From: Sphingomonas dokdonensis | Lineage (GTDB): Bacteria > Pseudomonadota > Alphaproteobacteria > Sphingomonadales > Sphingomonadaceae | Length of the DNA stretch: 64,000 nt | NCBI RefSeq assembly: GCF_002197685.1 | Contig: NZ_NBBI01000005.1 | Location: forward strand, 124,001-188,000 | Direction of reading: 5' to 3' | Shown here: positions 1 through 7,576 of the stretch, one piece after another | Layout: every line of letters starts with the position of its first letter | How positions within the stretch are numbered: position 1 is the stretch's first letter | Translations under genes and position numbers: made by a program | The notes under the pieces: generated by a model | What the model was told of the DNA's origin: nothing | Seen by the model: the letters and a program-made list of their open reading frames with translations, nothing else | Databases searched by the model: none

Positions 1-49
1 GTCTTAGGCCGACTTCAGCCAGAAGCATGAGCGGGAGGGCACACCGTTC

Positions 50-2521
50 ATGAACCGCTTGCCGCTGATCACGCCGCATCCACCACGACTTAGCACCTTG
101 ACCGAGAGGCTGAGGACGATCGAGGATTCGGGGATCTACAGCAACAATGGACCGGTGCTCCGCGCGTTCGAGGCGGACGCAACTCGCCGCTTGTTTGGTG
201 GCCAGGGCGCCTGCCTCGCCGTCGCCAACGCCACCTTGGGCCTGATGATCGCGCTTCGTGATGCCGTCAGCGATGGCCCGACAGGCCGCTTCGCTCTCAT
301 GCCGGCGCTCACCTTTGCCGCCACCGCTCAGGCGGCGTGGTGGGCGGGTCTGACGCCGCTCATCTGCGATGTCGATGCCGACGACTGGAGCATGGCAGCG
401 GACGAGGAGGAGCGGCTCCTTGAGCGCCACGGTGCGCAGATCGCAGCGATCGTGCCCTATGCCACCTTCGGCTTAGGTATCGACCTTGATCGCTATCGCT
501 GGCTGTCGAAACGGTTCGGGGTAGCCGTCGTCGTCGATGCGGCCGCCTCGCTCGGCACCACTGACGCGTCAAACATCGGCTTCGGCGCCGGAGCGCCGTT
601 CCCCGTCGTTTTTTCGATGCACGCGACAAAGCCGTTCGCCACGCAGGAGGGCGGCCTCATCCATTGCGCCGACCCTGACCGCATCGAACGGCTGCGTGCC
701 ATGGCGAACTTTGGCTTCACCGCGCCGCGCACGTCGACCCTCCCCGGCCTCAATGCGAAAATGCCCGAGGTCATGGCGCTGGTCGCCCAAGCGCGCCTTG
801 ACGATTTCGCGAAGGTTTCCCGCCACCGTGACACGCTGGCCAACGCCTATCGTGACGCGATCATCGGACGCTACACTGCGCAGCCGCGCCGCGCTGGGCG
901 CCAGGCGCTGGGCTTCTTTCCCTTGCTGCTCCCCTCCGAGCGAACCCACGAGCGTGATACAATCATCGCACGGCTGGATCAGGAAGGAATAGGCGCGGGC
1001 AAATATTTCAGCCCGCACCTCGGCGAGCAGCCGTGGGTGCGCAGCATCGCGCACATCGAATCGACGCCGGTCGCCGACATGGTCGGCGCGCGCCTCCTGT
1101 CGCTGCCGCTTTCCGATACGATGACGACCGATGATGTGGCCCGCGCGGTGGACACGCTGGACCGGATCGTGGCGGTCAAGCCGCGCGCTGCCCAGCTGGC
1201 CGCTCCGGCACATGTCGAAACCATGATCATCGGCGGCGGGCCGGCAGGCACGGCGATGCTCACCGCCGCGAGCCGCCACGGCCTGCTGCCCGAGCTGTCG
1301 CGCGGCCTCATGATCGTCGAGCGTGACGGTGCGATCGGCGGCGGCCAGCTCGGCCGCTATGCCATCACGTCTGATTCGACGGCGCAAACCTTTCTGAGCG
1401 CGATTGAGGGCAACGCCGACCCCGCGATCGCGGCGCTTGCCGATCACCCCGCAGCGCTCGCCGTTGCGCGTCATCGCGCGTCGCTCGGCGTTCCATTGGC
1501 AGAGGTCGGCCCGCTGTTGCGCGCCATCGGCGATCGCCTTCATGCCAGCATCACGGCCTGTGGCGGCACGGTGAAGACCGGCACCGAAGCGCTTGGCGCA
1601 CGGCGCAAGGACGGGCGCTGGCACGTCCGCCTGCGCGACACTGCCACCCATCGCGATGCCGACTATGTCACGGACAATCTTGTCATTGCCACCGGTGGAC
1701 ACCAGCCGCTCGACCGCCTCGTGACGCAGCGGGTCGCCGGCGCATCGCTGGTCGAGATCGCGGCCGACCGGCTGCTGCAATCCGATTCGGTGCTTGCCCG
1801 TGGCGGGTTCGAGATGGTCGCCGATCTGCTGGCGGGAAAGCGCGCCCCGCGGATCGCGGTGATCGGCGGCTCGACCAGTGCGCTCACCACCGTCGCGCTT
1901 CTATTGCGCGAGCGCCCGGCGCTGCCGTTCGGCGCTGGCGGTATTACGCTATTGCATCGTCGGCCGCTACGTCCCTTCTACCATTCGGTCGAGGCCGCCC
2001 ATGCCGAAGGGTTCACCGATTTCGGCCCTAATGACATCTGTCCGATCTCCGGCTTTGTCTATCGTCTCGCCGGCTTTCGGCTGGAGGCGCGCGAGTTGGT
2101 GCTGCGGATGCTTGGCGTGGACGGGCGCGCGCCCGATCCACGCCTCACGCTTCATCGGGTCGACTGCGATCACGACATGACGGCACGCGCCATCCTGGAA
2201 CAAGCCGACCTTGTCGTGGCCGCGCTCGGCTACCGTCCTCGCGCCTTGGCGTTGGAGGATGCGGACGGACAGCCGCTGCCACTCGCGGCGCATGGCGGCG
2301 CACCGATGGTGGACGATGCCTGCCGCGTTCGCGATGCCGCGGGCGAGCCGCTGCCGGGCGTCTACGGCATCGGCCTTGCCGCCGGCTTCGTTCCTTCAGG
2401 CAGGCTGGGCGGGGAGGCGAGCTTCGTCGGGCAGGCGAACGGGCTGTGGCTGTGGCAGAATGACGTCGGCATGATGATCGTCGATCAGCTGCTCGCCGGG
2501 CGGGCAAAGGCGGCGGCGTGA
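50..2521 (+). CDS. Fused DegT/DnrJ/EryC1/StrS-type PLP aminotransferase and FAD/NAD(P)-binding oxidoreductase
   Basis: This is one 823-residue frame with two complete domains. Residues 1 to about 380 look like a sugar aminotransferase of the DegT/DnrJ/EryC1/StrS family: a VVDAAASLG strand comes before FSMHATKPFATQEGG, whose Lys194 is the likely PLP lysine. From about 388 a flavoprotein begins, with the dinucleotide fingerprint GGGPAG at 395-400, a second Rossmann motif GGSTSA at 606-611, and a terminal GIGLAAGFVPSGRLGG segment of the kind that closes an FAD site. Two Rossmann folds suggest an NAD(P)H-dependent flavin monooxygenase or amine-hydroxylase-like enzyme. The ATG at 50 follows a GCGGGAGGG ribosome site. 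The end overlaps the next gene by four bases. I infer amination followed by oxidation of a sugar or related keto substrate; the substrate is unknown. I see no frameshift joining two genes. Confidence 0.85.
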   Translation: MNRLPLITPHPPRLSTLTERLRTIEDSGIYSNNGPVLRAFEADATRRLFGGQGACLAVANATLGLMIALRDAVSDGPTGRFALMPALTFAATAQAAWWAGLTPLICDVDADDWSMAADEEERLLERHGAQIAAIVPYATFGLGIDLDRYRWLSKRFGVAVVVDAAASLGTTDASNIGFGAGAPFPVVFSMHATKPFATQEGGLIHCADPDRIERLRAMANFGFTAPRTSTLPGLNAKMPEVMALVAQARLDDFAKVSRHRDTLANAYRDAIIGRYTAQPRRAGRQALGFFPLLLPSERTHERDTIIARLDQEGIGAGKYFSPHLGEQPWVRSIAHIESTPVADMVGARLLSLPLSDTMTTDDVARAVDTLDRIVAVKPRAAQLAAPAHVETMIIGGGPAGTAMLTAASRHGLLPELSRGLMIVERDGAIGGGQLGRYAITSDSTAQTFLSAIEGNADPAIAALADHPAALAVARHRASLGVPLAEVGPLLRAIGDRLHASITACGGTVKTGTEALGARRKDGRWHVRLRDTATHRDADYVTDNLVIATGGHQPLDRLVTQRVAGASLVEIAADRLLQSDSVLARGGFEMVADLLAGKRAPRIAVIGGSTSALTTVALLLRERPALPFGAGGITLLHRRPLRPFYHSVEAAHAEGFTDFGPNDICPISGFVYRLAGFRLEARELVLRMLGVDGRAPDPRLTLHRVDCDHDMTARAILEQADLVVAALGYRPRALALEDADGQPLPLAAHGGAPMVDDACRVRDAAGEPLPGVYGIGLAAGFVPSGRLGGEASFVGQANGLWLWQNDVGMMIVDQLLAGRAKAAA

Positions 2522-3582
2522 ACCCGGCGCCCGCCGTCAGCGTCATCATGGCAGCCTATAATGGCGCCGCCCTGCTGCCGGCGACCCTTGCCACGCTGGA
2601 GAAGCAGACGTTCAGCGATTTCGAAGTAATCGTCGTCGACGATTGCTCCACGGACGATACGCGCGCCGTCTTGCAAGCGTGGCCCGACCCGCGCGTGCGC
2701 ATGATCGCGCTTGAGCAGAATGGCGGTCCCGTCCGCGCCCGCAACCACGCCGTCGCGCAGGCACGCGGTCGTTACCTTGCGGCGCTGGATCAGGACGATC
2801 TGTGCCTCCCCGATCGGTTCGCGCGGCAGGTCAGCTACCTCAACGGTCACCCTGATACAGTTCTCGTCGCCAGCGCGACCGAAGTCCTGGAGGGCGCACG
2901 CCTCCTTCCCTCCCCGCACGTCGCCCACAGCACGCCCGCGCTGCTCCGCTGGCTGCTCAGGATCGAAAACCCGATCGTCTGGTCGTCCGTGATGCTGCGC
3001 GCCGATGCGGCGCGGCGTCTCGAGCCGTTCACCCGTCCCGACATTCTCTACGCCGAAGATTTTGATCTTTATCACCGGATGGCTTCGTTGGGCGAGATCG
3101 CGCGGATCGACACGCCGCTGCTCGCCTATCGTCGCCACGCCGGCGGCGCCTCGCAGCGCTATGAGGAGAAGATGCTGGCGAGCGCACGCCAGGTGCTGGA
3201 ATCGGCCTATGCGCCGCTGCTGGGCGAGCAAGCGGAACCCGCCGCCGCGCTCGTGGTGGAGCACCTCATGCATCGCCAGCCAGTGCCGGACCGCGCAGCG
3301 CTGGCCACGCTGGGTGCCTATCTGACCACGCTACAGCAAGCCTTCCTCACCGAGCGGACGTGGAGCGCCGCGGACGTCCGGCTGGTCCGCTGGGTCACGG
3401 CGCGGCGCTGGGCCGACGTGTCACGCTGCGCGCTGCGCGCCGGCACGCTTACCCTCGCCGACGCCCTGCACGTGCGCCCGCCGCACCTTGGCCTGGGCCA
3501 CAACGGGCTGGAGGAATTGATGTGGGCGCGACTGATCGGCCGCGCCCGCAACGTCCGGCGGCGTTACACCTTCGCCGCGTAG
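2518..3582 (+). CDS. Family 2 glycosyltransferase
   Basis: The 354-residue protein opens with the GT-A nucleotide-sugar fold: SVIMAAYNGA near residue 10, VIVVDDCSTDDT near 40, and the metal-binding acidic cluster LDQDD near 92. About 130 residues of uncharacterised sequence follow the catalytic half. The start is GTG inside the stop of the preceding fusion gene (GTGA), so the two are almost certainly made from one message. It should transfer a sugar from a nucleotide donor at the cytoplasmic face of the membrane. The upstream aminotransferase-flavoprotein may supply a modified sugar. The last 19 bases overlap the convergent transpeptidase gene. Donor and acceptor cannot be read from sequence. 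Confidence 0.88.
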   Translation: MNPAPAVSVIMAAYNGAALLPATLATLEKQTFSDFEVIVVDDCSTDDTRAVLQAWPDPRVRMIALEQNGGPVRARNHAVAQARGRYLAALDQDDLCLPDRFARQVSYLNGHPDTVLVASATEVLEGARLLPSPHVAHSTPALLRWLLRIENPIVWSSVMLRADAARRLEPFTRPDILYAEDFDLYHRMASLGEIARIDTPLLAYRRHAGGASQRYEEKMLASARQVLESAYAPLLGEQAEPAAALVVEHLMHRQPVPDRAALATLGAYLTTLQQAFLTERTWSAADVRLVRWVTARRWADVSRCALRAGTLTLADALHVRPPHLGLGHNGLEELMWARLIGRARNVRRRYTFAA

Positions 3583-4268
3583 ATCATTCGGCCCTGACCA
3601 AGGCGCTCGAACACCTCGGCGAGCTCGCTCTCGCCGACCGCGAAGCAGCCTTGGCTCCGCCCCAGACGTCCACGGCTGCGCACCATGTCGGCATTGGCAT
3701 ACCATGCGCCATGCACGACGATCGCGCGCGACAGCGCATTGTTGTTGGTCGGATCCAGCCCGATCAGCCGCTGCGACTTGCCGTGCTTTCCGACATAATA
3801 ATTGTCGGCCAGAAACGCCCCCTCGCACGACGCATTCGAGCCATTCAGATTCGAGAAGCGCTGCAAAAACCCGGTATGCCCCGGATCCGACCCGCTGCCG
3901 TGCGACACCAGCTTGGACACGCTGTCCCCGCTCACCAGGTCGATGAAGTGGAAACGGCGCTCGGAAGACGATGCCGCAAAATCGGCGATCACGATCCGGT
4001 CGCGCAGCTTGATCGCATTGCCATGCCGCTCCATCGCGGCCAGCGCCTGGCGCATCAGTTCGGGGCGCACGACACGTGGTGAAGTGGGCACGACGCGCGG
4101 CGCCGGGCGCACAGGCGCCAGAGCAGAGGGCGCCAGCTTCTGCGCCTGCGACTCAGAGGCGCGCATCGCGGCAGACACCGCGTCCGGCAGCACCATCGCG
4201 CCGGCCAGCGCGCCAGCAGTCTTCAACAAGCCCCGGCGCGTCGGCGCCGTTTCAGCGAATTTTCCCAT
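3564..4268 (-). CDS. Murein L,D-transpeptidase catalytic domain protein (YkuD_2 type), Tat-exported
   Basis: The reading frame extends upstream, but the ATG at 4268 is preferred because it opens a 234-residue protein with a twin-arginine signal: TRRGLLK at residues 10-16, then a hydrophobic stretch ending near AVSA. The mature part has HGAWYA and SQGCFAVG, with Cys208 as the probable nucleophile. This is the layout of the YkuD_2 subgroup, which differs from classical YkuD. It should act on peptidoglycan in the periplasm, forming or exchanging L,D-peptide links. A second transpeptidase of a different subfamily lies divergently upstream. Its 3' end overlaps the convergent glycosyltransferase gene by 19 bases. 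Confidence 0.82.
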   Translation of the reverse strand: MGKFAETAPTRRGLLKTAGALAGAMVLPDAVSAAMRASESQAQKLAPSALAPVRPAPRVVPTSPRVVRPELMRQALAAMERHGNAIKLRDRIVIADFAASSSERRFHFIDLVSGDSVSKLVSHGSGSDPGHTGFLQRFSNLNGSNASCEGAFLADNYYVGKHGKSQRLIGLDPTNNNALSRAIVVHGAWYANADMVRSRGRLGRSQGCFAVGESELAEVFERLGQGRMIYAAKV

Positions 4269-4433
4269 CGATTTCAGTATCCCCGTTCCCGGCACGAGAA
4301 ACCGTATACCAGAAAAAAGGTGAACAATCTCTGCTATTTCCGAGCTGATCGAGGCGCCGCTACCCGTCCACCGCACGCACAATGCGATTCATCGCATGGC
4401 ACCAAATGATAAAAAGAGCGTTTAGGACTTGAC

Positions 4434-4452
4434 GGCTCGATAATTTCGAGCC
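4434..4452. promoter_or_regulatory. Inverted repeat upstream of the ldt gene
   Basis: GGCTCGA and TCGAGCC form a perfect 7-bp inverted repeat around a five-base spacer. It ends ten bases before the AAAAGGGG ribosome site at 4462-4469. It could be an operator or a leader stem-loop. No protein can be assigned. Confidence 0.4.
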
Positions 4453-4476
4453 CCCACATTGAAAAGGGGTCGCACA

Positions 4477-5109
4477 ATGCGCATGATTCGCGCCACGCTG
4501 CACGCTGCCCTCGGACTGGCAGCCATCACATCCATGCCGGCTTTGGCGGAAACGTCAATGCCGATTGGCGTTGAGAACGCGAGCGGCGTCGCGCTGGTAA
4601 CAGCCGCTGCCAGCCTTACGCCGGGTGAATATCTGTGGGAGCAGGACGTTGCTGCCGGTCCGGTCAGCGTTCTGATCAGCATCCCCGATCAGAAAGCCTA
4701 CGTCTACCGCGGCGATTCGCTTGTCGCGGTGTCCACCGTTTCGACCGGCAAGGAAGGCAAGGACACGCCCACCGGCGTTTTCCCCATTCTGCAGAAAAAG
4801 CAGATGCACCACTCTAATCTCTACAACGACGCGCCTATGCCATTCATGCAACGGCTCACCTGGGACGGGATCGCTATCCACGCGGGCAAGAACCCCGGCT
4901 TTCCTGCATCGCATGGCTGCATTCGCGTACCGACCAGCTTCGCCAAGAAACTGTTCGCCGCGACGGAGCTGGGCGCCACGGTGGAGGTAACCGACGCCTC
5001 CTACTCGGGCGACATGATCGCGCCGCGCAGCGACGCGCAAATGACGGCCGCGGCGAACAACGCAGCCACGACGCGCAAGGATCTGAATACGTTTCTCGCG
5101 AGCCGTTGA
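4477..5109 (+). CDS. L,D-transpeptidase, YkuD family
   Basis: The protein has 210 residues from the ATG at 4477, chosen because GGGG at 4466-4469 sits eight bases upstream; a TTG at 4459 lies before that site. Residues 1 to about 24 form a Sec signal peptide ending ALA. The YkuD domain follows, with the substrate-pocket pattern TGKEGKDTPTG, then IAIHAGKNPG and SHGCIRVP, where Cys148 is the catalytic nucleophile. Such enzymes make 3-3 crosslinks or attach proteins to peptidoglycan. No LysM or other wall-binding domain is visible. It is divergent from the Tat-exported transpeptidase and convergent with the oxygenase gene. Confidence 0.9.
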   Translation: MRMIRATLHAALGLAAITSMPALAETSMPIGVENASGVALVTAAASLTPGEYLWEQDVAAGPVSVLISIPDQKAYVYRGDSLVAVSTVSTGKEGKDTPTGVFPILQKKQMHHSNLYNDAPMPFMQRLTWDGIAIHAGKNPGFPASHGCIRVPTSFAKKLFAATELGATVEVTDASYSGDMIAPRSDAQMTAAANNAATTRKDLNTFLASR

Positions 5110-5144
5110 TCGCGTGATGGTGGCGGCACGTTGAAGAACGGGAG

Positions 5145-5166
5145 GGCGGAGCGATCGCGCTCCGCC
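5145..5166. terminator. Hairpin between convergent genes
   Basis: GGCGGAGCG and CGCTCCGCC form a perfect 9-bp stem with an ATCG loop, 35 bases after the transpeptidase stop and 9 before the oxygenase stop. There is no strong T-run on either side, so use as a two-way terminator is inferred from position. Confidence 0.5.
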
Positions 5167-5174
5167 ACGGCCGC

Positions 5175-6131
5175 TTACTTCTTGATCAAGCCGATCTCGA
5201 CCAAACGCTCATGCAGGTAATCGTGCGCGGTGATCGGCGTCGGATACCGATTCGGATTACTGGACGTGACCGTCTGCGGCAGCGTCTTGATCAGGAAATC
5301 CGGCGCCGGATGCAGGAAGAACGGCATCGAATAGCGTGAATGCGCACGCCGCTCGGGTGGCGGATTGACCACTCGATGCGTTGTGGATGGCAGCACATGA
5401 TTGGTCAGACGCTGCAGCATGTCGCCGACATTCACCACCATCGCGCCTTCCGGCGGCTTGATGGCAAGCCAGTTGCCGGAGTCACGATCCAGCAGTTCAA
5501 GGCCCGCCTCTTCAGCGCCGAGCAGCAGCGTGATGAGGTTGATGTCCTCGTGCGCGCCCGCGCGCACGCCTTCGGCGTCCATTGGGATCGGCGGATAGTG
5601 CAACAGGCGCAGCACCGAATTGCCATCCTTCACGGCTAGGTCGAACCAATCGGGTGCGAGCCCAAGATCACGGGCGATGGCGGACAACAGCTTGTCGCCG
5701 GCCGTGTCAAATGCCCGGAACAGCTCGACGAACGTTTCCTTGAACCCGTCCGGCTGAGCTGGCCAGATGTTGGGCGCCATCTCGCCCGCATACCGGTGGC
5801 CAGTCGGCAGTTCGCGCCCAACGTGCCAGAACTCTTTCAGGTCGACGTGCTTGGCGTCCTTGGCGATCTCCGTCTTGAACGGCGTATAGCCGCGCGCGCC
5901 ACCGGCGCCCTCGACGTAATAGCCGCGCTTGTCCGCGTCAGGCTGCGCGAATAACGCTTCTGTCTGCGCCCAGGCACGCGCGATCAGATCGTCAGGAATG
6001 CCGTGATCGGCGACGATGGCAAAGCCGAAGCGGCGGAAGGACCCGCCCAGATCCGCCGCGAATCGATCGGGATCGACCGCCTGATCGGCCAGGCTCAGCG
6101 TCGGCACCTTCGCCAACGGGGTATCAAGCAT
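5175..6131 (-). CDS. Isopenicillin N synthase-family 2-oxoglutarate/Fe(II) oxygenase
   Basis: From the ATG at 6131 (GAAGG ten bases upstream) the protein has 318 residues. It opens with the DIOX_N-like region FGFAIVADHGIPD. The jelly-roll iron site begins with His194-x-Asp196 in AHEDINLITLL; a later THRVVNPP supplies the distal histidine, and RYSMPFF supplies the Arg-x-Ser that binds 2-oxoglutarate. Members oxidise small molecules, and bacterial ones of this type are often of unknown substrate. The reading frame upstream of 6131 lacks family similarity and is not included. The gene stands alone, divergent from the acidic-protein gene 150 bp away. Confidence 0.88.
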   Translation of the reverse strand: MLDTPLAKVPTLSLADQAVDPDRFAADLGGSFRRFGFAIVADHGIPDDLIARAWAQTEALFAQPDADKRGYYVEGAGGARGYTPFKTEIAKDAKHVDLKEFWHVGRELPTGHRYAGEMAPNIWPAQPDGFKETFVELFRAFDTAGDKLLSAIARDLGLAPDWFDLAVKDGNSVLRLLHYPPIPMDAEGVRAGAHEDINLITLLLGAEEAGLELLDRDSGNWLAIKPPEGAMVVNVGDMLQRLTNHVLPSTTHRVVNPPPERRAHSRYSMPFFLHPAPDFLIKTLPQTVTSSNPNRYPTPITAHDYLHERLVEIGLIKK

Positions 6132-6281
6132 CACTAACGCCTTCGTGGAACAACGGGATCGTCGCTGCATACGCCACGGCCGCTCGCATCGCCAGTAGCC
6201 TGCGATGCGGCCAGACGGCACTAAACCGGAACCGCCAGCCCGGTGCATCCGTTCGACCCTGCACGCTTAGGAGGAACAAAC

Positions 6282-6626
6282 ATGGGTGGCCATCAGGTAA
6301 CCAGCCACGGCGCGGACGACCACGGCTATGACGAGGACGGCTACGACGAAAGCCAGCGTGCCGAGATCTTGGAAGCGACGCGCGACGGGCCCGGCGACGG
6401 CACGATCATCACCGATCTGGAGCCCGACATCGATCTCGACGACATCGACGACGTGGAGGAAGACGAACTCGTCATGCGCGACGATGAGGTCGCCGAGCAG
6501 GACGACGATGCCGTCCAGGACGAGGATGATATCGAGGAAGACGTCGTCCAGGCGGAGCTCGACGACGGGTCGATCGACGATGACGAAGACCTGAACGATC
6601 CCGATGACGTTGCGATCAGCAGCTGA
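6282..6626 (+). CDS. Highly acidic small protein of unknown function
   Basis: A perfect AGGAGG at 6269-6274 fixes the ATG at 6282 and gives 114 residues. By my count 48 are Asp or Glu (33 D, 15 E), with no lysine and three arginines. Runs such as DLDDIDDVEEDE dominate the second half, and the C-terminus is AISS. There is no signal peptide or membrane segment, so it is cytoplasmic and probably disordered. It could buffer cations, mimic DNA or act as a solubility chaperone, but nothing in the sequence chooses between these. The downstream lipoprotein gene starts inside its last 23 bases, suggesting coupling. Confidence 0.75.
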   Translation: MGGHQVTSHGADDHGYDEDGYDESQRAEILEATRDGPGDGTIITDLEPDIDLDDIDDVEEDELVMRDDEVAEQDDDAVQDEDDIEEDVVQAELDDGSIDDDEDLNDPDDVAISS

Positions 6627-7548
6627 TCGCCACGTGCTGCTGGGTCTCGGCGCGCTCGCGGGGTTGCTTTGCCCCGCTTGTGCGCCGCGCAAACCGGCAG
6701 ACGAAGTGAATATCGCCGATGCGGCCCGAACGGCGCGCGACACCATCGGGAATTATGAGCAGAGCGGGGCCGACAACGCTGCGGCGACTGGCGAGCAGTT
6801 TCCCGCCACCATGAAAGAAGCGCCTGCGCCGGCCGTGCCCTCAGCCGACTCGACGCCGATTGCGCCAACCGGTTCGCCGCCTACAACCGAAAACGGGGCT
6901 GGCGAGCCGGCAGCTAAAGAGAGCGAAGGTGCTGAAGCTGCCGCGCAGGTGCTGCGCACCTATCATCGCCTGATCGCACAACGCAGGTTCGACGATGCCT
7001 GGGCGCTGTGGGATCGATCGGGTCAGGCGTCGGGCATGTCGCGCAACTCTTTTGCAGCCAGCTTCGCTAAATACCGTACCTATACCGCCTCAGTAGGCCA
7101 GCCGGGGCGGATCGAGGCTGGTGCCGGCCAACGCTATGTCACCATCCCGGTAACGGTCACGGGCACGTTGCGCGGCGGCGATCCCTTTGGACTAACCGGT
7201 TCGATGGTGCTGCACCGCGCCGGTCCGATCGACGGCGCTACGGCCGAGCAACGCAGCTGGCGCATTTACCAATCTGACCTGCAGCCCAAGCTGTCGCCCG
7301 GCAGCGCAGCAGATCAGATCACCACGCGCTTCGCCTGCGATGACAACACGACCTTTCGTGCGCGCTTCGACAATCGCGCCAACGACGTGGTTCTCGACTT
7401 ACCTAACGGGCGCGTACGCCTCGCCGGCCAACCCGTCGCATCGGGCATGCACTATGCCGGTGCCGGTTACGACCTGCGCGGCAAGGGCCGTACGGTCACC
7501 TTGACACGCCGCGGGACGGCCGACGTGCAATGCCGCGAGGCCAAGTGA
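6604..7548 (+). CDS. Secreted or lipid-anchored protein with a C-terminal MliC-like lysozyme-inhibitor domain
   Basis: The 314-residue product begins with a short basic segment and a hydrophobic stretch ending in LLCPAC, a poor but possible lipobox. A Pro/Ala/Glu-rich linker leads to an NTF2-like middle region (about 115-225). The last 75 residues match MliC: FACDDNTTFRARFDN, a LDLPNGRVRLAGQP strand, ASGMHYAGAGYDLRGKG, and a closing Cys near 310 that would pair with Cys245. MliC domains inhibit C-type lysozymes in the periplasm or at the outer membrane. The ATG at 6604 overlaps the acidic gene; a GTG at 6634 is an alternative. Confidence 0.75.
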   Translation: MTLRSAADRHVLLGLGALAGLLCPACAPRKPADEVNIADAARTARDTIGNYEQSGADNAAATGEQFPATMKEAPAPAVPSADSTPIAPTGSPPTTENGAGEPAAKESEGAEAAAQVLRTYHRLIAQRRFDDAWALWDRSGQASGMSRNSFAASFAKYRTYTASVGQPGRIEAGAGQRYVTIPVTVTGTLRGGDPFGLTGSMVLHRAGPIDGATAEQRSWRIYQSDLQPKLSPGSAADQITTRFACDDNTTFRARFDNRANDVVLDLPNGRVRLAGQPVASGMHYAGAGYDLRGKGRTVTLTRRGTADVQCREAK

Positions 7549-7576
7549 GCGCCCGATGGCGGCTGTGCTAGCCGCC

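Noticed and set aside
1..49. Possible end of an upstream gene
   Set aside because: 49 bases are too few to assign a frame; only the ribosome site of the fusion gene can be supported.
569..1780. A 403-codon minus-strand frame over the aminotransferase fusion
   Set aside because: Shadow; composition is Arg/Ala/Asp-rich with no motif.
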